Part shown: positions 26,640 to 36,220 of the stretch, one piece after another | How positions within the stretch are numbered: position 1 is the stretch's first letter | How the letters are laid out: each line of letters starts with the position of its first letter | Assembly: GCA_016710015.1 (NCBI GenBank) | Contig: JADJLR010000001.1 | Span: forward strand, 372,001 to 436,000 | Source of the DNA: Flavobacteriales bacterium | GTDB lineage: Bacteria > Bacteroidota > Bacteroidia > Flavobacteriales_F > PHOS-HE28 | Reading direction: 5' to 3' | DNA length: 64,000 bases | The notes under the pieces: model-generated | The model's database searches: none | What the model was told of the DNA's origin: nothing | What the model saw: only the letters and a program-made list of their open reading frames with translations | Position numbers and translations under genes: made by a program

Positions 26640-28129
26640 AGTCCGCGTTCGGGCTTGATCTTGAAGCCGAAGCCGGTATTGCCCTTCACGTCGCCCGTAG
26701 CCTCGATCATCTCCATGGATTCCTCGCGGTGTGCCGGTGGGATCACAAAGCGCTCCTCGAAGGTTGCCAATGCAGTGAGGCGGAAGATCTCGTCGGCCTC
26801 CTTGGCATTGGTGCGGCCACCTTCCAACGCGGCGGTGATCTCGGCCTCCGGCAGATCGCCAACGGTGGTGTTACGGCGGCTGATCTTCACAGCGAGCAGC
26901 TTCTTGAGCACCTGCTTCACACGATCGGTATCGCCGGCGGTGAACAACGAAGCGAGGTAGGCCATGGGCAGACGGGAACGTTCAATGCCTGCCCAGAGTG
27001 AAGCGGTATCCGAGTCGTACACCCCGTCCGTATCCACACTGGCCATGGCCGGCAACATGGGCGGCACATAGAACAGGTTGGGGAGGGTGCGGTACTCGGG
27101 GTGTAGTGGCAAAGCGATGCCCCACTTCTTGACGAATTTGTACACCGGAGAGAGTTGTGCCGAACGGATGGTGGAATCGGCCACGCCATTGGCTTGTGCC
27201 TCCCGGATCACGTTCTCGTCGAAGGGGTCCAAGTAGATATCCAACTGGCGGTCCACCAGCTCGCTCTCCGGGCAAGAAGCCACGGCCTCGATCTTGTCCG
27301 CATCATAGAGCATCACGCCCAGGTAACGGATACGGCCCACGCAACTGTGCATGCAGGCTGGTGCCTGACCGGATTCCAAGCGCGGGTAGCACAGAATACA
27401 CTTCTCACTCTTGCCTGAACTCCAGTTGTAGTAACTCTTCTTGTACGGACACGCAGTGACGCACATACGCCATGCGCGACAACGCTCTTGGTTGATCAGT
27501 ACCACACCGTCCTCACCGCGCTTGTAAATGGCGCCCGAGGGGCAGGCCCCAACGCAGGCCGGATTGAGGCAGTGGTTGCAGATACGTGGCAGGTAGAAGA
27601 ACACCATCTGCTCCAACTGGAAGAGACTCTCCTGCTCGGCCGGGGTGAGGTCCTTGAAGTTGACGTCGTTGCGTGCGTAGTCCGGGGAACCGCCCAGATC
27701 ATCGTCCCAGTTGGGACCGGCCTTCACATCCATGGGCTCGCCAGTGACCAGCGAGATGGGCCGTGCCGTAGGTTGGTCGTCACCAGCAGGGGCGTTGAAG
27801 AGATCGTCGTACTTGTAGGTCCAAGGCTCGTAATAATCCTCCAGAACGGGCATGAACGGATTGTGGAAGATGTTCTTCAAACCGCGCAACTTGCCAGCAC
27901 CTTTCAAGGAGACCGAGGCACCGTCGCGCTCCCAGCCACCTTTGTAGATGTCCTGGTTCTCCCACTTGGTGGGGTAGCCCGTGCCGGGTTTCGTTTCCAC
28001 GTTGTTCCACCACATGTACTCGGCCCCTTTACGGTCGGTCCAAATGTTCTTGCACGCTACGGAACAGGTGTGGCACCCGATACACTTATCGAGGTGGAAC
28101 ACCATGGATACCTGTGATCTGACGTTCAT
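26636..28129 (-). CDS. narH: Respiratory nitrate reductase beta subunit
   Basis: A 497-residue iron-sulphur protein that carries electrons from NarI to NarG on the cytoplasmic side. It has four cluster motifs: CIGCHTCSVACKN, CNHCLNPACVGACPSG, CRAWRMCVTACPYKK and CILCYPRLESG with CMHSC. In the third motif a tryptophan replaces the second cysteine, exactly as in E. coli NarH, where this gives a [3Fe-4S] cluster. No Tat signal is present, as expected. It starts 20 bp after narG and overlaps narJ by 4 bp. Confidence 0.95.
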   Translation of the reverse strand: MNVRSQVSMVFHLDKCIGCHTCSVACKNIWTDRKGAEYMWWNNVETKPGTGYPTKWENQDIYKGGWERDGASVSLKGAGKLRGLKNIFHNPFMPVLEDYYEPWTYKYDDLFNAPAGDDQPTARPISLVTGEPMDVKAGPNWDDDLGGSPDYARNDVNFKDLTPAEQESLFQLEQMVFFYLPRICNHCLNPACVGACPSGAIYKRGEDGVVLINQERCRAWRMCVTACPYKKSYYNWSSGKSEKCILCYPRLESGQAPACMHSCVGRIRYLGVMLYDADKIEAVASCPESELVDRQLDIYLDPFDENVIREAQANGVADSTIRSAQLSPVYKFVKKWGIALPLHPEYRTLPNLFYVPPMLPAMASVDTDGVYDSDTASLWAGIERSRLPMAYLASLFTAGDTDRVKQVLKKLLAVKISRRNTTVGDLPEAEITAALEGGRTNAKEADEIFRLTALATFEERFVIPPAHREESMEMIEATGDVKGNTGFGFKIKPERGL

Positions 28130-28149
28130 GGCTTGCGCTCTTTTTCTTG

Positions 28150-31100
28150 TTAGAATACCACCTTTTCCATCTTCCTCACCAACACGTGCGTATCACGGTT
28201 GGCACCCACAGGACCCCAATAATTGAAGTGGAAGGTGAACTGGCCATAGCCGCCAGCCAGCAGGTTCGGTTTGAGGTGTACACGGGTGAAACTGTTGTGA
28301 CCACCGGCCCTGCGGTTGCCACGCACCTGTGACTTCGGCACGCTGTAGGTACGCTCAGGCGAGTGGTACACGATGCATACCCCACGCGGGATCCGCGCAC
28401 TGACGCAGGCCCGGGTACAGTACACCCCGTGGTCGTTGTACACCTCCACCCAGTCGTTGTCCTTGATACCCAGATCGACAGCATCCTTCTCATTGATCCA
28501 GCAAGGCTCCATGCCGCGCGAAAGCGTGAGCATGCGCAAGGTGTCGCCGTAGGTGCTGTGGATGTGCCATTTGCCGTGCGGCGTGAGGCAGTTCAGCATC
28601 TTGGCCTTACCGTCGTTCACCGTTACACGCAAGTCTCCATACACTTCGGGTGTGGGTGAAGGCTTGTAGGTGGGCAGGTGCTCACCGAACAGGAGGTAGG
28701 CATCGTGGTCCAGGTAGAAGTGCTGCCGACCCGTGAGGGTGCGCCAAGGGACCAACCGATCCACATTGTAGGTGTAGGCGGCATAGGCGCGGCCGTTGTT
28801 CATCAGCCCGGACCACAGCGGAGATGTGTTGTAGCGGTTGGGATGCGACTGCAGGTCCTTGTAGTCGATACGCACATCCTGCGACCCCTCGCCCAGATCG
28901 GCCAACACCAGGCCGGTCTTCTTCTCCATGTTCTGGTAAGCGCGGTAGTTCAGCTTGCCGTTGGTCAGGGTGCTCAGGTGCAACACCGCGTTGCAGGCTT
29001 CCACATCCTCGCGCAGTGAGGGCAGTTCGGTACCGTTCAAGTTGCGTGTATGACGCTTGTCCTCCAGCATTTCGCCGTATGCATCCTCACACATGTAATG
29101 GTTGCCGTGGCCTCCCAGACCTTTCTTGGCGATACCATCACCCAAGGTGATGTACTTGTCGTGGATCTGTGTGTAGTCGCGTTCCACCACCACGATCTTG
29201 TGCATGGTCTTGCCCGGTATGGGTTCGCATTCGCCCTTGCTCCAGTCCAGCATACGTGGCTGACTGATCTCATCCGCACTATCGTGCGAGAGCGGGACGT
29301 TCACGATGTCCGTTACCGGCTTCGGGAAGTGGTGCTTGGCCATCTTGCTCACGCGTTCTGCGATGCTGCGGAAGATCTGCCAGTCTGTACGACTCTCCCA
29401 CACAGGGGCCACCGCTTCGGAAAGCGGGTGTATGAACGAGTGCATGTCCGTGCTGTTGAGATCGGCCTTCTCATACCACGAAGCCGTGGGTAGCACGATG
29501 TCCGAGTACAACGCCGAGGTGTCCATCCGGAAGTTGATGTCGATCACCAGATCCATCTTACCGCTGGGGGCCTTTTCGCGGTAATTGATGTCGGTGACCA
29601 TGTCGCCTGCTACCTCATTCGCGATGTCGTTGTGGTGGGTGCCCAAGTAGTGGTTGAGCATGTACTCGTGGCCCTTGGCGGAGCTCATCAAAGCATTGCC
29701 GCGCCAGATGAACCACACACGGGGGAAGTTGATCGGATCATCGGGATCAGCCACGGAGTGTAGCAGTTCCTTGCTCTTGAGCTTCTCCACCACGTAGTTG
29801 CAGATCCCTTCGTCGTTGTCTGCTCCCGCTTTGCGGGCATCCTTCACGATGTCCAGGTTGCTCTTGTTATACTGCGGATAGAAGGGCATCCAGCCGTTGC
29901 GCACGCTCATCAGGATCCAATCTGCAGTGTGCTTGTGGGCCATGGGGCCTGCATCTGTAGGCAGGCTGTTGTAGTCGGCCTGGCAACCATCGTAGCGCCA
30001 CTGGCAGGAATTGATGTAGTGCCAAATAGGTGCTTGTTGCAAGCGGGCCACGGTACCATGGTCCTTGGAACTCATGATGGCAGCCCATGAATCCACAGGT
30101 GCCAGTTTCTCCTGTCCCACATAGTGGTTCATGCCACCACCGTTCTTACCGTTGCAGCCGGTGAGCATCTGTGCGGTGATGGAGGCACGGTACATCAGGT
30201 TGCCATGGAACCAGTGGTTGATGGCGGCACCCACGATCACCATGCACTTGCCTTCGGTCTTCTCGGCGGTGCTGGCCCATTCGCGAGCAAACTTGATGGC
30301 CGTCTTGCGACCGATACCGGTGAAGATCTCCTGCCAAGCGGGTGTATAGGCCTGCTCCTTATCGTCGTAATCCTTCGGGTATTCACCCGCCAGTCCGCGG
30401 CCCACGCCGTACTGCCCCATGAGCAGATCGTAGATCGTAGTCACGGCCACGCGCTCCCCATCGGCAGTGGTCACATGGCGAACCGGTATACCACGCATGG
30501 CGGTCTTGCGCAGGCCGTACTCCGTGAACTCCACTTGCAGCACGTCCTCATGCTTCTCCAGGAATGAGAGCTCCGGATCGTATGGACGATCGTCAGTGCC
30601 GTTCTCATACTTCAGGTTCCAGTTGCCCTGCTGCTTATCCCAGCGATAGCCGGCGGTGCCCTTGGGTGTGATCAGATCACCGGTGGCGGAATCGGCCACG
30701 AGGAACTTCCATTCACCGTTGCTCACATCCTTGTATTGGGCCAAACGGTCGGCACGCAGCAAGCGACCGGGCTTGAAACGGTCCCCGTCCTTGTTCAGTT
30801 CCACCAAGAAGGGCGAATCCGTGTAACGCTTGACGTATTCCTTGAAATAAGGCGTCGTCTTTTCCACGTGCCATTCCTTGAGGATCACATGGGTGACGGC
30901 CATCCAGAAGGCTCCGTCGGAACCGGCATGTGCAGGGATCCATTGATCGGCGTGTTTGGCCACCATGCTGAAGTCCGGTGACATCACCACGGTCTTGGTG
31001 CCGTTGTGCCGCGCCTCGCTGAAGAAGTGGATGTCCGGCGTACGGGTCATGCCCAAATTGGCACCCATGCTCACGCAGAACTTCGAGTTGAACCAGTCGG

Positions 31101-31776
31101 CACTCTCGCAAACATCGGTCTGCTCACCCCAGACCTCGGGGAAGGCATTGGGCAGATCGCAGTACCAGTCATAGAAACTGAGGTTGACACCTCCCATCAA
31201 TTGGAGGTATCGAGCACCCGAAGCATAGCTGAGCATGCTCATGGCCGGGATCGGCGAGAAGCCGATGATGCGGTCCGGACCGTACTTCTTCACGGTGTAC
31301 AGGTTGGAAGCTGCGATCAGCTCCAGCACTTCATCCCAATGTACCCTGCGGAAGCCACCCTTGCCGCGGGCCCACTGGTAGCGACTGCGTTTGGTCGCAT
31401 CGTTCTGGATGTTCTCCCAGGCTTTCACGGGATCCCCCCCTGCCTTCTCCTTCTCTTCGCGGAAGATGTCGATCAGGGCACCGCGCATCAGCGGGTACTT
31501 CACCCGGATGGGGCTGTAGAGATACCACGAATAAGAGATGCCGCGTTGGCATCCACGTGGCTCGTATGGCGGAAGCTCCTTGTCCAGGATGGGGTAATCC
31601 AGGGCCTGCATTTCCCAGACCACGATGCCATCCTTCACGTGGATGTTCCACGAACAACCACCGGTGCAGTTCACCCCGTGGGTACTGCGCACCACCTTGT
31701 CATACTGCCACCTGTTGCGGTAGAATTCCTCCCACTTACGCGACTTGGGTGCAATGATATCCTCGATCCAGCTCAT
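28150..31776 (-). CDS. narG: Respiratory nitrate reductase alpha subunit
   Basis: A 1208-residue molybdoenzyme that reduces nitrate to nitrite at a Mo-bis-MGD centre. His33, Cys37, Cys41 and Cys76 (HGVNCTGGC ... RGC) are the ligands of the FS0 [4Fe-4S] cluster, with the NarG-type histidine as first ligand. Asp207 in YDWYCDLP matches the aspartate molybdenum ligand, and GEQTDVCESADW follows as in E. coli. The length is close to the E. coli protein (about 1247). It is the second gene of the operon, 18 bp after the dihaem cytochrome. No nitrate transporter gene is linked. Confidence 0.95.
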   Translation of the reverse strand: MSWIEDIIAPKSRKWEEFYRNRWQYDKVVRSTHGVNCTGGCSWNIHVKDGIVVWEMQALDYPILDKELPPYEPRGCQRGISYSWYLYSPIRVKYPLMRGALIDIFREEKEKAGGDPVKAWENIQNDATKRSRYQWARGKGGFRRVHWDEVLELIAASNLYTVKKYGPDRIIGFSPIPAMSMLSYASGARYLQLMGGVNLSFYDWYCDLPNAFPEVWGEQTDVCESADWFNSKFCVSMGANLGMTRTPDIHFFSEARHNGTKTVVMSPDFSMVAKHADQWIPAHAGSDGAFWMAVTHVILKEWHVEKTTPYFKEYVKRYTDSPFLVELNKDGDRFKPGRLLRADRLAQYKDVSNGEWKFLVADSATGDLITPKGTAGYRWDKQQGNWNLKYENGTDDRPYDPELSFLEKHEDVLQVEFTEYGLRKTAMRGIPVRHVTTADGERVAVTTIYDLLMGQYGVGRGLAGEYPKDYDDKEQAYTPAWQEIFTGIGRKTAIKFAREWASTAEKTEGKCMVIVGAAINHWFHGNLMYRASITAQMLTGCNGKNGGGMNHYVGQEKLAPVDSWAAIMSSKDHGTVARLQQAPIWHYINSCQWRYDGCQADYNSLPTDAGPMAHKHTADWILMSVRNGWMPFYPQYNKSNLDIVKDARKAGADNDEGICNYVVEKLKSKELLHSVADPDDPINFPRVWFIWRGNALMSSAKGHEYMLNHYLGTHHNDIANEVAGDMVTDINYREKAPSGKMDLVIDINFRMDTSALYSDIVLPTASWYEKADLNSTDMHSFIHPLSEAVAPVWESRTDWQIFRSIAERVSKMAKHHFPKPVTDIVNVPLSHDSADEISQPRMLDWSKGECEPIPGKTMHKIVVVERDYTQIHDKYITLGDGIAKKGLGGHGNHYMCEDAYGEMLEDKRHTRNLNGTELPSLREDVEACNAVLHLSTLTNGKLNYRAYQNMEKKTGLVLADLGEGSQDVRIDYKDLQSHPNRYNTSPLWSGLMNNGRAYAAYTYNVDRLVPWRTLTGRQHFYLDHDAYLLFGEHLPTYKPSPTPEVYGDLRVTVNDGKAKMLNCLTPHGKWHIHSTYGDTLRMLTLSRGMEPCWINEKDAVDLGIKDNDWVEVYNDHGVYCTRACVSARIPRGVCIVYHSPERTYSVPKSQVRGNRRAGGHNSFTRVHLKPNLLAGGYGQFTFHFNYWGPVGANRDTHVLVRKMEKVVF

Positions 31777-31794
31777 GGTTCTTGGTATTTCTGA

Positions 31795-32646
31795 TCAAAT
31801 GGAACGGATCTGCCTTTCGATGATCTCGTGGCGCACCGGGTTGTGCAAGCGTTTCCACCAAGTAATGGCAGCCAAGGCCATGATGGCCACCAACCCGGCC
31901 AGGCCCCAGATCATCATACTGATGTACCCGCCGGATCCGGCTTGGGCGATTTCGACCGGCGAGGTGCGGTCCACTTCGTACAGGTATGCGGCAAGGGCGT
32001 GGATCTCCTCCTCCGTGAGAGCGGCAACTCCACTGTACGCGCTGGCCATTGCGGGAAATGGCGGGGCACCCATGATGCCCGTGATACCTGCATGGCCCAT
32101 GCGTGCATACACATGCGTAAGATCCTTGGCAAGCAGTCCACCGGGTATCCCGGACGTTCCGGCATTGTGGCAAGAGACGCAGGAAGGGCCACCGCCATGT
32201 GGACCTCCAGTGAACAAGGTCATACCCTGCTCTATATCGTCAGCGGTATACTCGATCGGTGCCTCCGGTTCGACCACCACACTCGCATCGGCCTGTTGCG
32301 CAGGCTTGCCGAAACCGGCGAGGTAGCCCAGAACCGCATCCAGATCAGGATCACTCAAAGGCTGATCGATCATGATCATCTGGTTGAACTCATTGAAAAT
32401 GGCCACGGCATCGGGATCACCCGACTTCACCATGGATTGGGAACTGTGGATGAACTTCCGCAGCCACGCATCCGAGCGTTTCTCGGTCACACCCGTCAGG
32501 TCCGGACCGACCAAGCGCTTGCCCATCATGTGGCAGGCCGAGCAGTTCTGTTTGAACACCGCCTCCCCATCCTGAGCGGATAGGTCGAGTACCATGGGCA
32601 TGGCCATGAACAAGGCGATCGCATGTATGATGAATGGCTTTCTCAT
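31795..32646 (-). CDS. Membrane-anchored dihaem cytochrome c heading the nar operon
   Basis: A 283-residue protein with a signal peptide (MRKPFIIHAIALFMAMPMVL), two cytochrome c domains with haem sites CSACH and CVSCH, and a C-terminal transmembrane helix (about 252-272) followed by a basic tail. It lies 18 bp upstream of narG and is the first gene of the operon. A dihaem cytochrome as first nar gene recalls NarC of Thermus, which connects nitrate reductase to other donors. That it has the same job here is inference. Confidence 0.85.
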   Translation of the reverse strand: MRKPFIIHAIALFMAMPMVLDLSAQDGEAVFKQNCSACHMMGKRLVGPDLTGVTEKRSDAWLRKFIHSSQSMVKSGDPDAVAIFNEFNQMIMIDQPLSDPDLDAVLGYLAGFGKPAQQADASVVVEPEAPIEYTADDIEQGMTLFTGGPHGGGPSCVSCHNAGTSGIPGGLLAKDLTHVYARMGHAGITGIMGAPPFPAMASAYSGVAALTEEEIHALAAYLYEVDRTSPVEIAQAGSGGYISMMIWGLAGLVAIMALAAITWWKRLHNPVRHEIIERQIRSI

Positions 32647-32735
32647 CGTTCCTGATCGGTTATCGAGAGCTGCGGATCCGATCCTCCACACTGAACTCCC
32701 GGTCGCAATATTCTGTCATGGCGAGGTACCATTAT

Positions 32736-32749
32736 ATGATATATATCAG
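32736..32749. promoter_or_regulatory. FNR-type box between nar operon and moeA
   Basis: ATGATATATATCAG contains the perfect 12-bp palindrome TGAT-ATAT-ATCA (32737-32748), the FNR half-site arrangement. It lies in the 187-bp region between the divergent nar operon and moeA. The element TATTCTTG at 32771-32778 (one mismatch to TAnnTTTG) starts 28.5 bp from the box centre and would make this a class II activator site for moeA. No equally good element is seen towards nar. Confidence 0.55.
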
Positions 32750-32770
32750 TTTTGTAAAAGATCCGCATCA

Positions 32771-32778
32771 TATTCTTG
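32771..32778 (+). promoter_or_regulatory. -7 element TATTCTTG of moeA
   Basis: One mismatch to the Bacteroidota consensus TAnnTTTG, with TTTG at 32751-32754 as a possible -33 element. The predicted start of transcription near 32784 leaves a 5' leader of about 50 bases before the moeA ATG. Confidence 0.4.
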
Positions 32779-32833
32779 CCAGCGTGATCCTGGATCACCC
32801 CGGATGGAAAACCGGAGTGACCGATCGAACGCC

Positions 32834-34039
32834 ATGAATGACCAAGAACCGATCAGTGTTGCTCGTGCACGGGCTCAGGTGCGGCAGCTCGTTGCACCGC
32901 TCGGAACGGAGGACATTCCCCTACTGAACGCGAATGGGCGTGTGCTTTCGGCAACCATTCGAAGCGGGATGGAACTTCCTCCTTTCACGCGTGCCGCCAT
33001 GGACGGATACGCATTGGGAGCAGGGCCGGATCGCGCAGGCACCCGCTTCGAGGTGGTGGGGCATGTGGCAGCCGGGGATCCGATGCCGCCCCCCTTGGCG
33101 GCCGGTCAAGCTGTGCGGATCCTTACCGGCGCACCAGTACCGGCCGAAACCATGGCCATCGTGCAGCAGGAATGGGCCACCCGGCTGGCCGACCATGTAG
33201 TACTGGAACGCGATGTGAATGAAGGCATGCATATTCGCCTCAAGGGTGAGACCCTACCGAAAGGGGCCAGTGCCATAGAAGCAAGAACGATCCTTTCGCC
33301 GGCAGCTTTGGGCTTTCTATCCATGCTTGGCATCACCGAGGTGCCTGTCCACAGAAGGCCACGCGTTTCGGTACTGGTCACCGGCAGTGAATTGATAGCA
33401 CCGGGATCGCCCTTACGGGATGGGCAAGTCTACGAAAGCAACTCAGCCATGCTGGCATCTGCACTGGCCCGAGACGGAGCAGAAACAAAAATGGCTTTGG
33501 TGGACGATGATCCGGATCGGATCCAAACGGCCATCGCCAATGCCTTGTCGAACTGCGACATGCTCCTGATCAGCGGCGGCAACTCCGTGGGTGATCATGA
33601 TCACGTGCATGCTGCCCTACATGCGCTAAAGGTGACCGAAGTCTTTCACCACGTGGCACAGAAGCCTGGCAAACCACTCTACTTCGGATCATACGGTCGA
33701 AAGCCGGTATTCGCACTACCGGGTAATCCAGCTGCCAGTTTGGTGTGTTACCGCATGTACGTGCTGGATGCCTTGCGCCGCATGCAGGGTGTCGCGGGGC
33801 GAACTGATGAAAGCCTCGCGTTGCCCTTGGCGAACTGCTCGGTGAAAGGAGTCGAACACGCCCAATTCCTTTTTGGCAGGGTCCGCAATGGACGGGTGTC
33901 CATTTTGGGCGAACAAGGATCATCAATGCTGCAAGCAGCAGCCCATGCCAATGTGCTGGTGCATATTCCGGCACGTGATAGTGGCAGAGGTCCGGGGGAT
34001 ATCGTACGGACCTACCGGCTTTGGACCATGCTTCAATGA
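32834..34039 (+). CDS. moeA: Molybdopterin molybdotransferase
   Basis: A 401-residue MoeA protein, which inserts molybdate into adenylylated molybdopterin to form Moco. Domain III motifs are clear: PPFTRAAMDGYA near residue 55, VAAGDPMPPPLAAGQAVRILTGAPVP, VLVTGSEL, SGGNSVGDHDHV and the family-wide FALPGNPAASLV. It is the first gene of a plus-strand Moco locus, divergent from the nar operon, whose NarG needs the cofactor. The start at 32834 is preferred because the upstream in-frame extension overlaps the nar promoter region and has no homology. Confidence 0.94.
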   Translation: MNDQEPISVARARAQVRQLVAPLGTEDIPLLNANGRVLSATIRSGMELPPFTRAAMDGYALGAGPDRAGTRFEVVGHVAAGDPMPPPLAAGQAVRILTGAPVPAETMAIVQQEWATRLADHVVLERDVNEGMHIRLKGETLPKGASAIEARTILSPAALGFLSMLGITEVPVHRRPRVSVLVTGSELIAPGSPLRDGQVYESNSAMLASALARDGAETKMALVDDDPDRIQTAIANALSNCDMLLISGGNSVGDHDHVHAALHALKVTEVFHHVAQKPGKPLYFGSYGRKPVFALPGNPAASLVCYRMYVLDALRRMQGVAGRTDESLALPLANCSVKGVEHAQFLFGRVRNGRVSILGEQGSSMLQAAAHANVLVHIPARDSGRGPGDIVRTYRLWTMLQ

Positions 34040-34128
34040 CATACATCTTACCATTAGCTCCACGGTCGAATTAACTTGGCGGTATTGTGCCGCAATGAAA
34101 CCTCAACCATGTCCCACCCTTGCAGGTG

Positions 34129-34869
34129 ATGATCGACGTTGAAGGACTGCCCCTGTTCCTGCTGCTACTAGCGGTCGTGGCCTTCCTATACGCCAGTGTT
34201 GGACATGGCGGGGCCAGCGGCTACCTCATGCTCATGGCGCTGTGGTCCTTTCCGGTGGATACGATGCGCACCTCGGCATTGGTGCTCAACCTCTTCGTGG
34301 CCGCCGCTTCCTTCCTGCTGTTCGCACGCAAAGGCCATTTCAGGCCGCGCCTGCTGATCGCCTTCGCGGTCGCCTCCGTGCCCATGGCCTTTCTGGGAGG
34401 ACTTATGACGGTGGATGCCTTGCTCTATCGCAAGATATTGGGTGTCCTTCTTTTCGTGGCCATTGCACGCATGCTGGGCGTTTTCGGTACGGAACGACCC
34501 GGACTGCGACCGGTGCTTTGGTGGCAGGGGGTGCTTGTCGGTGCATCCATCGGATTCCTCTCAGGACTCATCGGTATCGGTGGCGGTATCATTTTGGGCC
34601 CAGTGATCCTGCTCATGCGCTGGGGAACCGTGAAGGAGGCGGCCGCCGTATCCGCAGCATTCATCTGGGTGAACTCGGCCGCCGCACTTGCGGGTGGTCT
34701 GAGTCAGGGTTTCACCTTGCCCCCCGATCTGTTCGTGCTGGTGGGTGTCGCATTTACGGGCGGTCTTCTGGGCGCTTACTTCGGAAGCGCTCGTTTCACC
34801 AACACAGTTCTTCTTCGCACACTTGCCTCGGTGCTCGCCATCGCTGGCATCAAGCTTCTTGTCAGTTGA
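34129..34869 (+). CDS. TauE/SafE (TSUP) family membrane transporter
   Basis: A roughly 246-residue polytopic membrane protein with about eight helices in two repeats. The family signatures are ASVGHGGASGYLMLMAL near the start and GFLSGLIGIGGGIILGPVILL in the second half. TSUP proteins export sulphite, sulphoacetate and other small sulphur or organic anions. Its place between moeA and moaD suggests handling of sulphur compounds linked to molybdopterin synthesis, which is inference. The ATG at 34129 is three codons after a TTG that is also in frame. The stop overlaps a possible moaD ATG. Confidence 0.82.
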   Translation: MIDVEGLPLFLLLLAVVAFLYASVGHGGASGYLMLMALWSFPVDTMRTSALVLNLFVAAASFLLFARKGHFRPRLLIAFAVASVPMAFLGGLMTVDALLYRKILGVLLFVAIARMLGVFGTERPGLRPVLWWQGVLVGASIGFLSGLIGIGGGIILGPVILLMRWGTVKEAAAVSAAFIWVNSAAALAGGLSQGFTLPPDLFVLVGVAFTGGLLGAYFGSARFTNTVLLRTLASVLAIAGIKLLVS

Positions 34870-34886
34870 TGTTGCATCCAACGACC

Positions 34887-35147
34887 ATGAACGAACCAAG
34901 CACCTTGAAGGAACATGAACTGATCTGCTTCGGCATGATCGCCGAATGGGCCGGGGGACCCCGACAGCAACTCACATTGCCACCGGGGTCCCGTGTGGCG
35001 GACCTGCGCAAAGCCGCACAGGAACGCTGGCCGCAACTGGCCGATACCACCTACCAGGTGGCCGTGGACCAACGTCTGGCCACCGATGACACGGAACTGG
35101 AAAGCGCCCGTGAGATCGCGCTCCTGCCACCCTTCGCCGGCGGATGA
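34887..35147 (+). CDS. moaD: Molybdopterin synthase small subunit
   Basis: An 86-residue ubiquitin-fold protein ending in the required PPFAGG. The C-terminal glycine is adenylylated by MoeB and thiocarboxylated before delivering sulphur to MoaE. The core RVADLRKAAQERWPQLADT and ESAREIALLPPFAGG fit MoaD. An ATG at 34869 overlapping the TSUP stop would add six residues. The stop overlaps the moeB start by 4 bp, so MoaD and its activating enzyme are coupled. Confidence 0.88.
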   Translation: MNEPSTLKEHELICFGMIAEWAGGPRQQLTLPPGSRVADLRKAAQERWPQLADTTYQVAVDQRLATDDTELESAREIALLPPFAGG

Positions 35148-36220
35148 GGTATGCACGCCAGATAGCCCTGCCCAATGTGGGCCGCGATGGTCAGCAGAAG
35201 CTGCGTGCCGCGAAGGTGCTCATGGTGGGTGCCGGTGGCCTGGGCTGTCCCGCACTCCAATACTTGGCGGCCGCAGGCGTGGGCACCTTGGGCATCGTGG
35301 ACGGCGATCACGTTGAGTTGTCCAACCTGCACAGGCAGACGCTCTTTACCGAAGCGGACATCGGCAGGAACAAAGCCGAGGTGGCCGTCGAACGCCTTCA
35401 CGCGCTCAATCCGGATGTGAAGCTCGTGCCCTATCCCGAGCATCTCGATGGGCACAACGCGGCACGCATCGCGGCTGGATACGATGTAGTGATCGACGGC
35501 ACCGACGACCCCATGGCACGCTACCTGATCAACGACCTGTGCGTGCAATTGGGGCTCCCCTTCGTTCACGGCTCCATCCATCGCTTCGCCGGACAGGTCA
35601 GTGTTTTCAACTACCAGGACGGACCAACGTACCGATGCCTTTTCCCGGACCAGCCTGCTGCGGGTGAGTTCCCCGATTGTGCGCAAGCCGGCGTACTCGG
35701 TGTGCTGCCGGGCATCATCGGCACGGTACAGGCATCGGAGGCCCTGAAGATCATCCTTGGTATCGGCACCACCCTCAGCGGCAAGCTCAAGGTGATCGAT
35801 CCCTTGCAGTGGGAGGAACGCACCATCGCATTCGCGCGCAACGAGGAACAGGTCCTCAAGGCACGCGCCAGTGACCTGCACGCATTCATCCCCGAGCAGA
35901 ATTGCGACACCGGAAGCACGATCGATGCCGCGCAATTGATGGAATGGCTCGCCAAGGAACAACGCATCCACCTGCTCGATGTGCGCGAACTTCATGAAGA
36001 ACCCGCCATGGATGTGCCCAACGTGTTGCGCATTCCCTTGGGCCAACTACCGGTTCGGCTGGACGAGCTGCCCGCTGAAGGTACCTTGGTGGTGATCTGC
36101 CAACACGGTATCCGTAGCAAACGCGCAATGGACCTGATCAACAAGGCGGGGCTTCCGCTTCGGATCCTCGATCTCGAAGGCGGCATGGCCGCTTTCGTCA
36201 CAAGCAAGCAAGTATCATGA
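35144..36220 (+). CDS. moeB: MoeB-type adenylyltransferase fused to a rhodanese domain
   Basis: A 358-residue E1-like enzyme that adenylylates the MoaD C-terminus, with a C-terminal rhodanese domain able to supply the sulphur. The ATP site GAGGLG is at 29-34, DG..NL..Q at 53-65 and the conserved cysteine is Cys179 in PDCAQAGVLGVLPG. The rhodanese loop is CQHGIRS near residue 325. Unusually, the zinc-binding cysteine pairs look lost. The usual CYRC reads TYRC (162-165), and the second CxxC, expected after about residue 230, is absent. Overlaps join it to moaD and moaE. Confidence 0.9.
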   Translation: MRYARQIALPNVGRDGQQKLRAAKVLMVGAGGLGCPALQYLAAAGVGTLGIVDGDHVELSNLHRQTLFTEADIGRNKAEVAVERLHALNPDVKLVPYPEHLDGHNAARIAAGYDVVIDGTDDPMARYLINDLCVQLGLPFVHGSIHRFAGQVSVFNYQDGPTYRCLFPDQPAAGEFPDCAQAGVLGVLPGIIGTVQASEALKIILGIGTTLSGKLKVIDPLQWEERTIAFARNEEQVLKARASDLHAFIPEQNCDTGSTIDAAQLMEWLAKEQRIHLLDVRELHEEPAMDVPNVLRIPLGQLPVRLDELPAEGTLVVICQHGIRSKRAMDLINKAGLPLRILDLEGGMAAFVTSKQVS

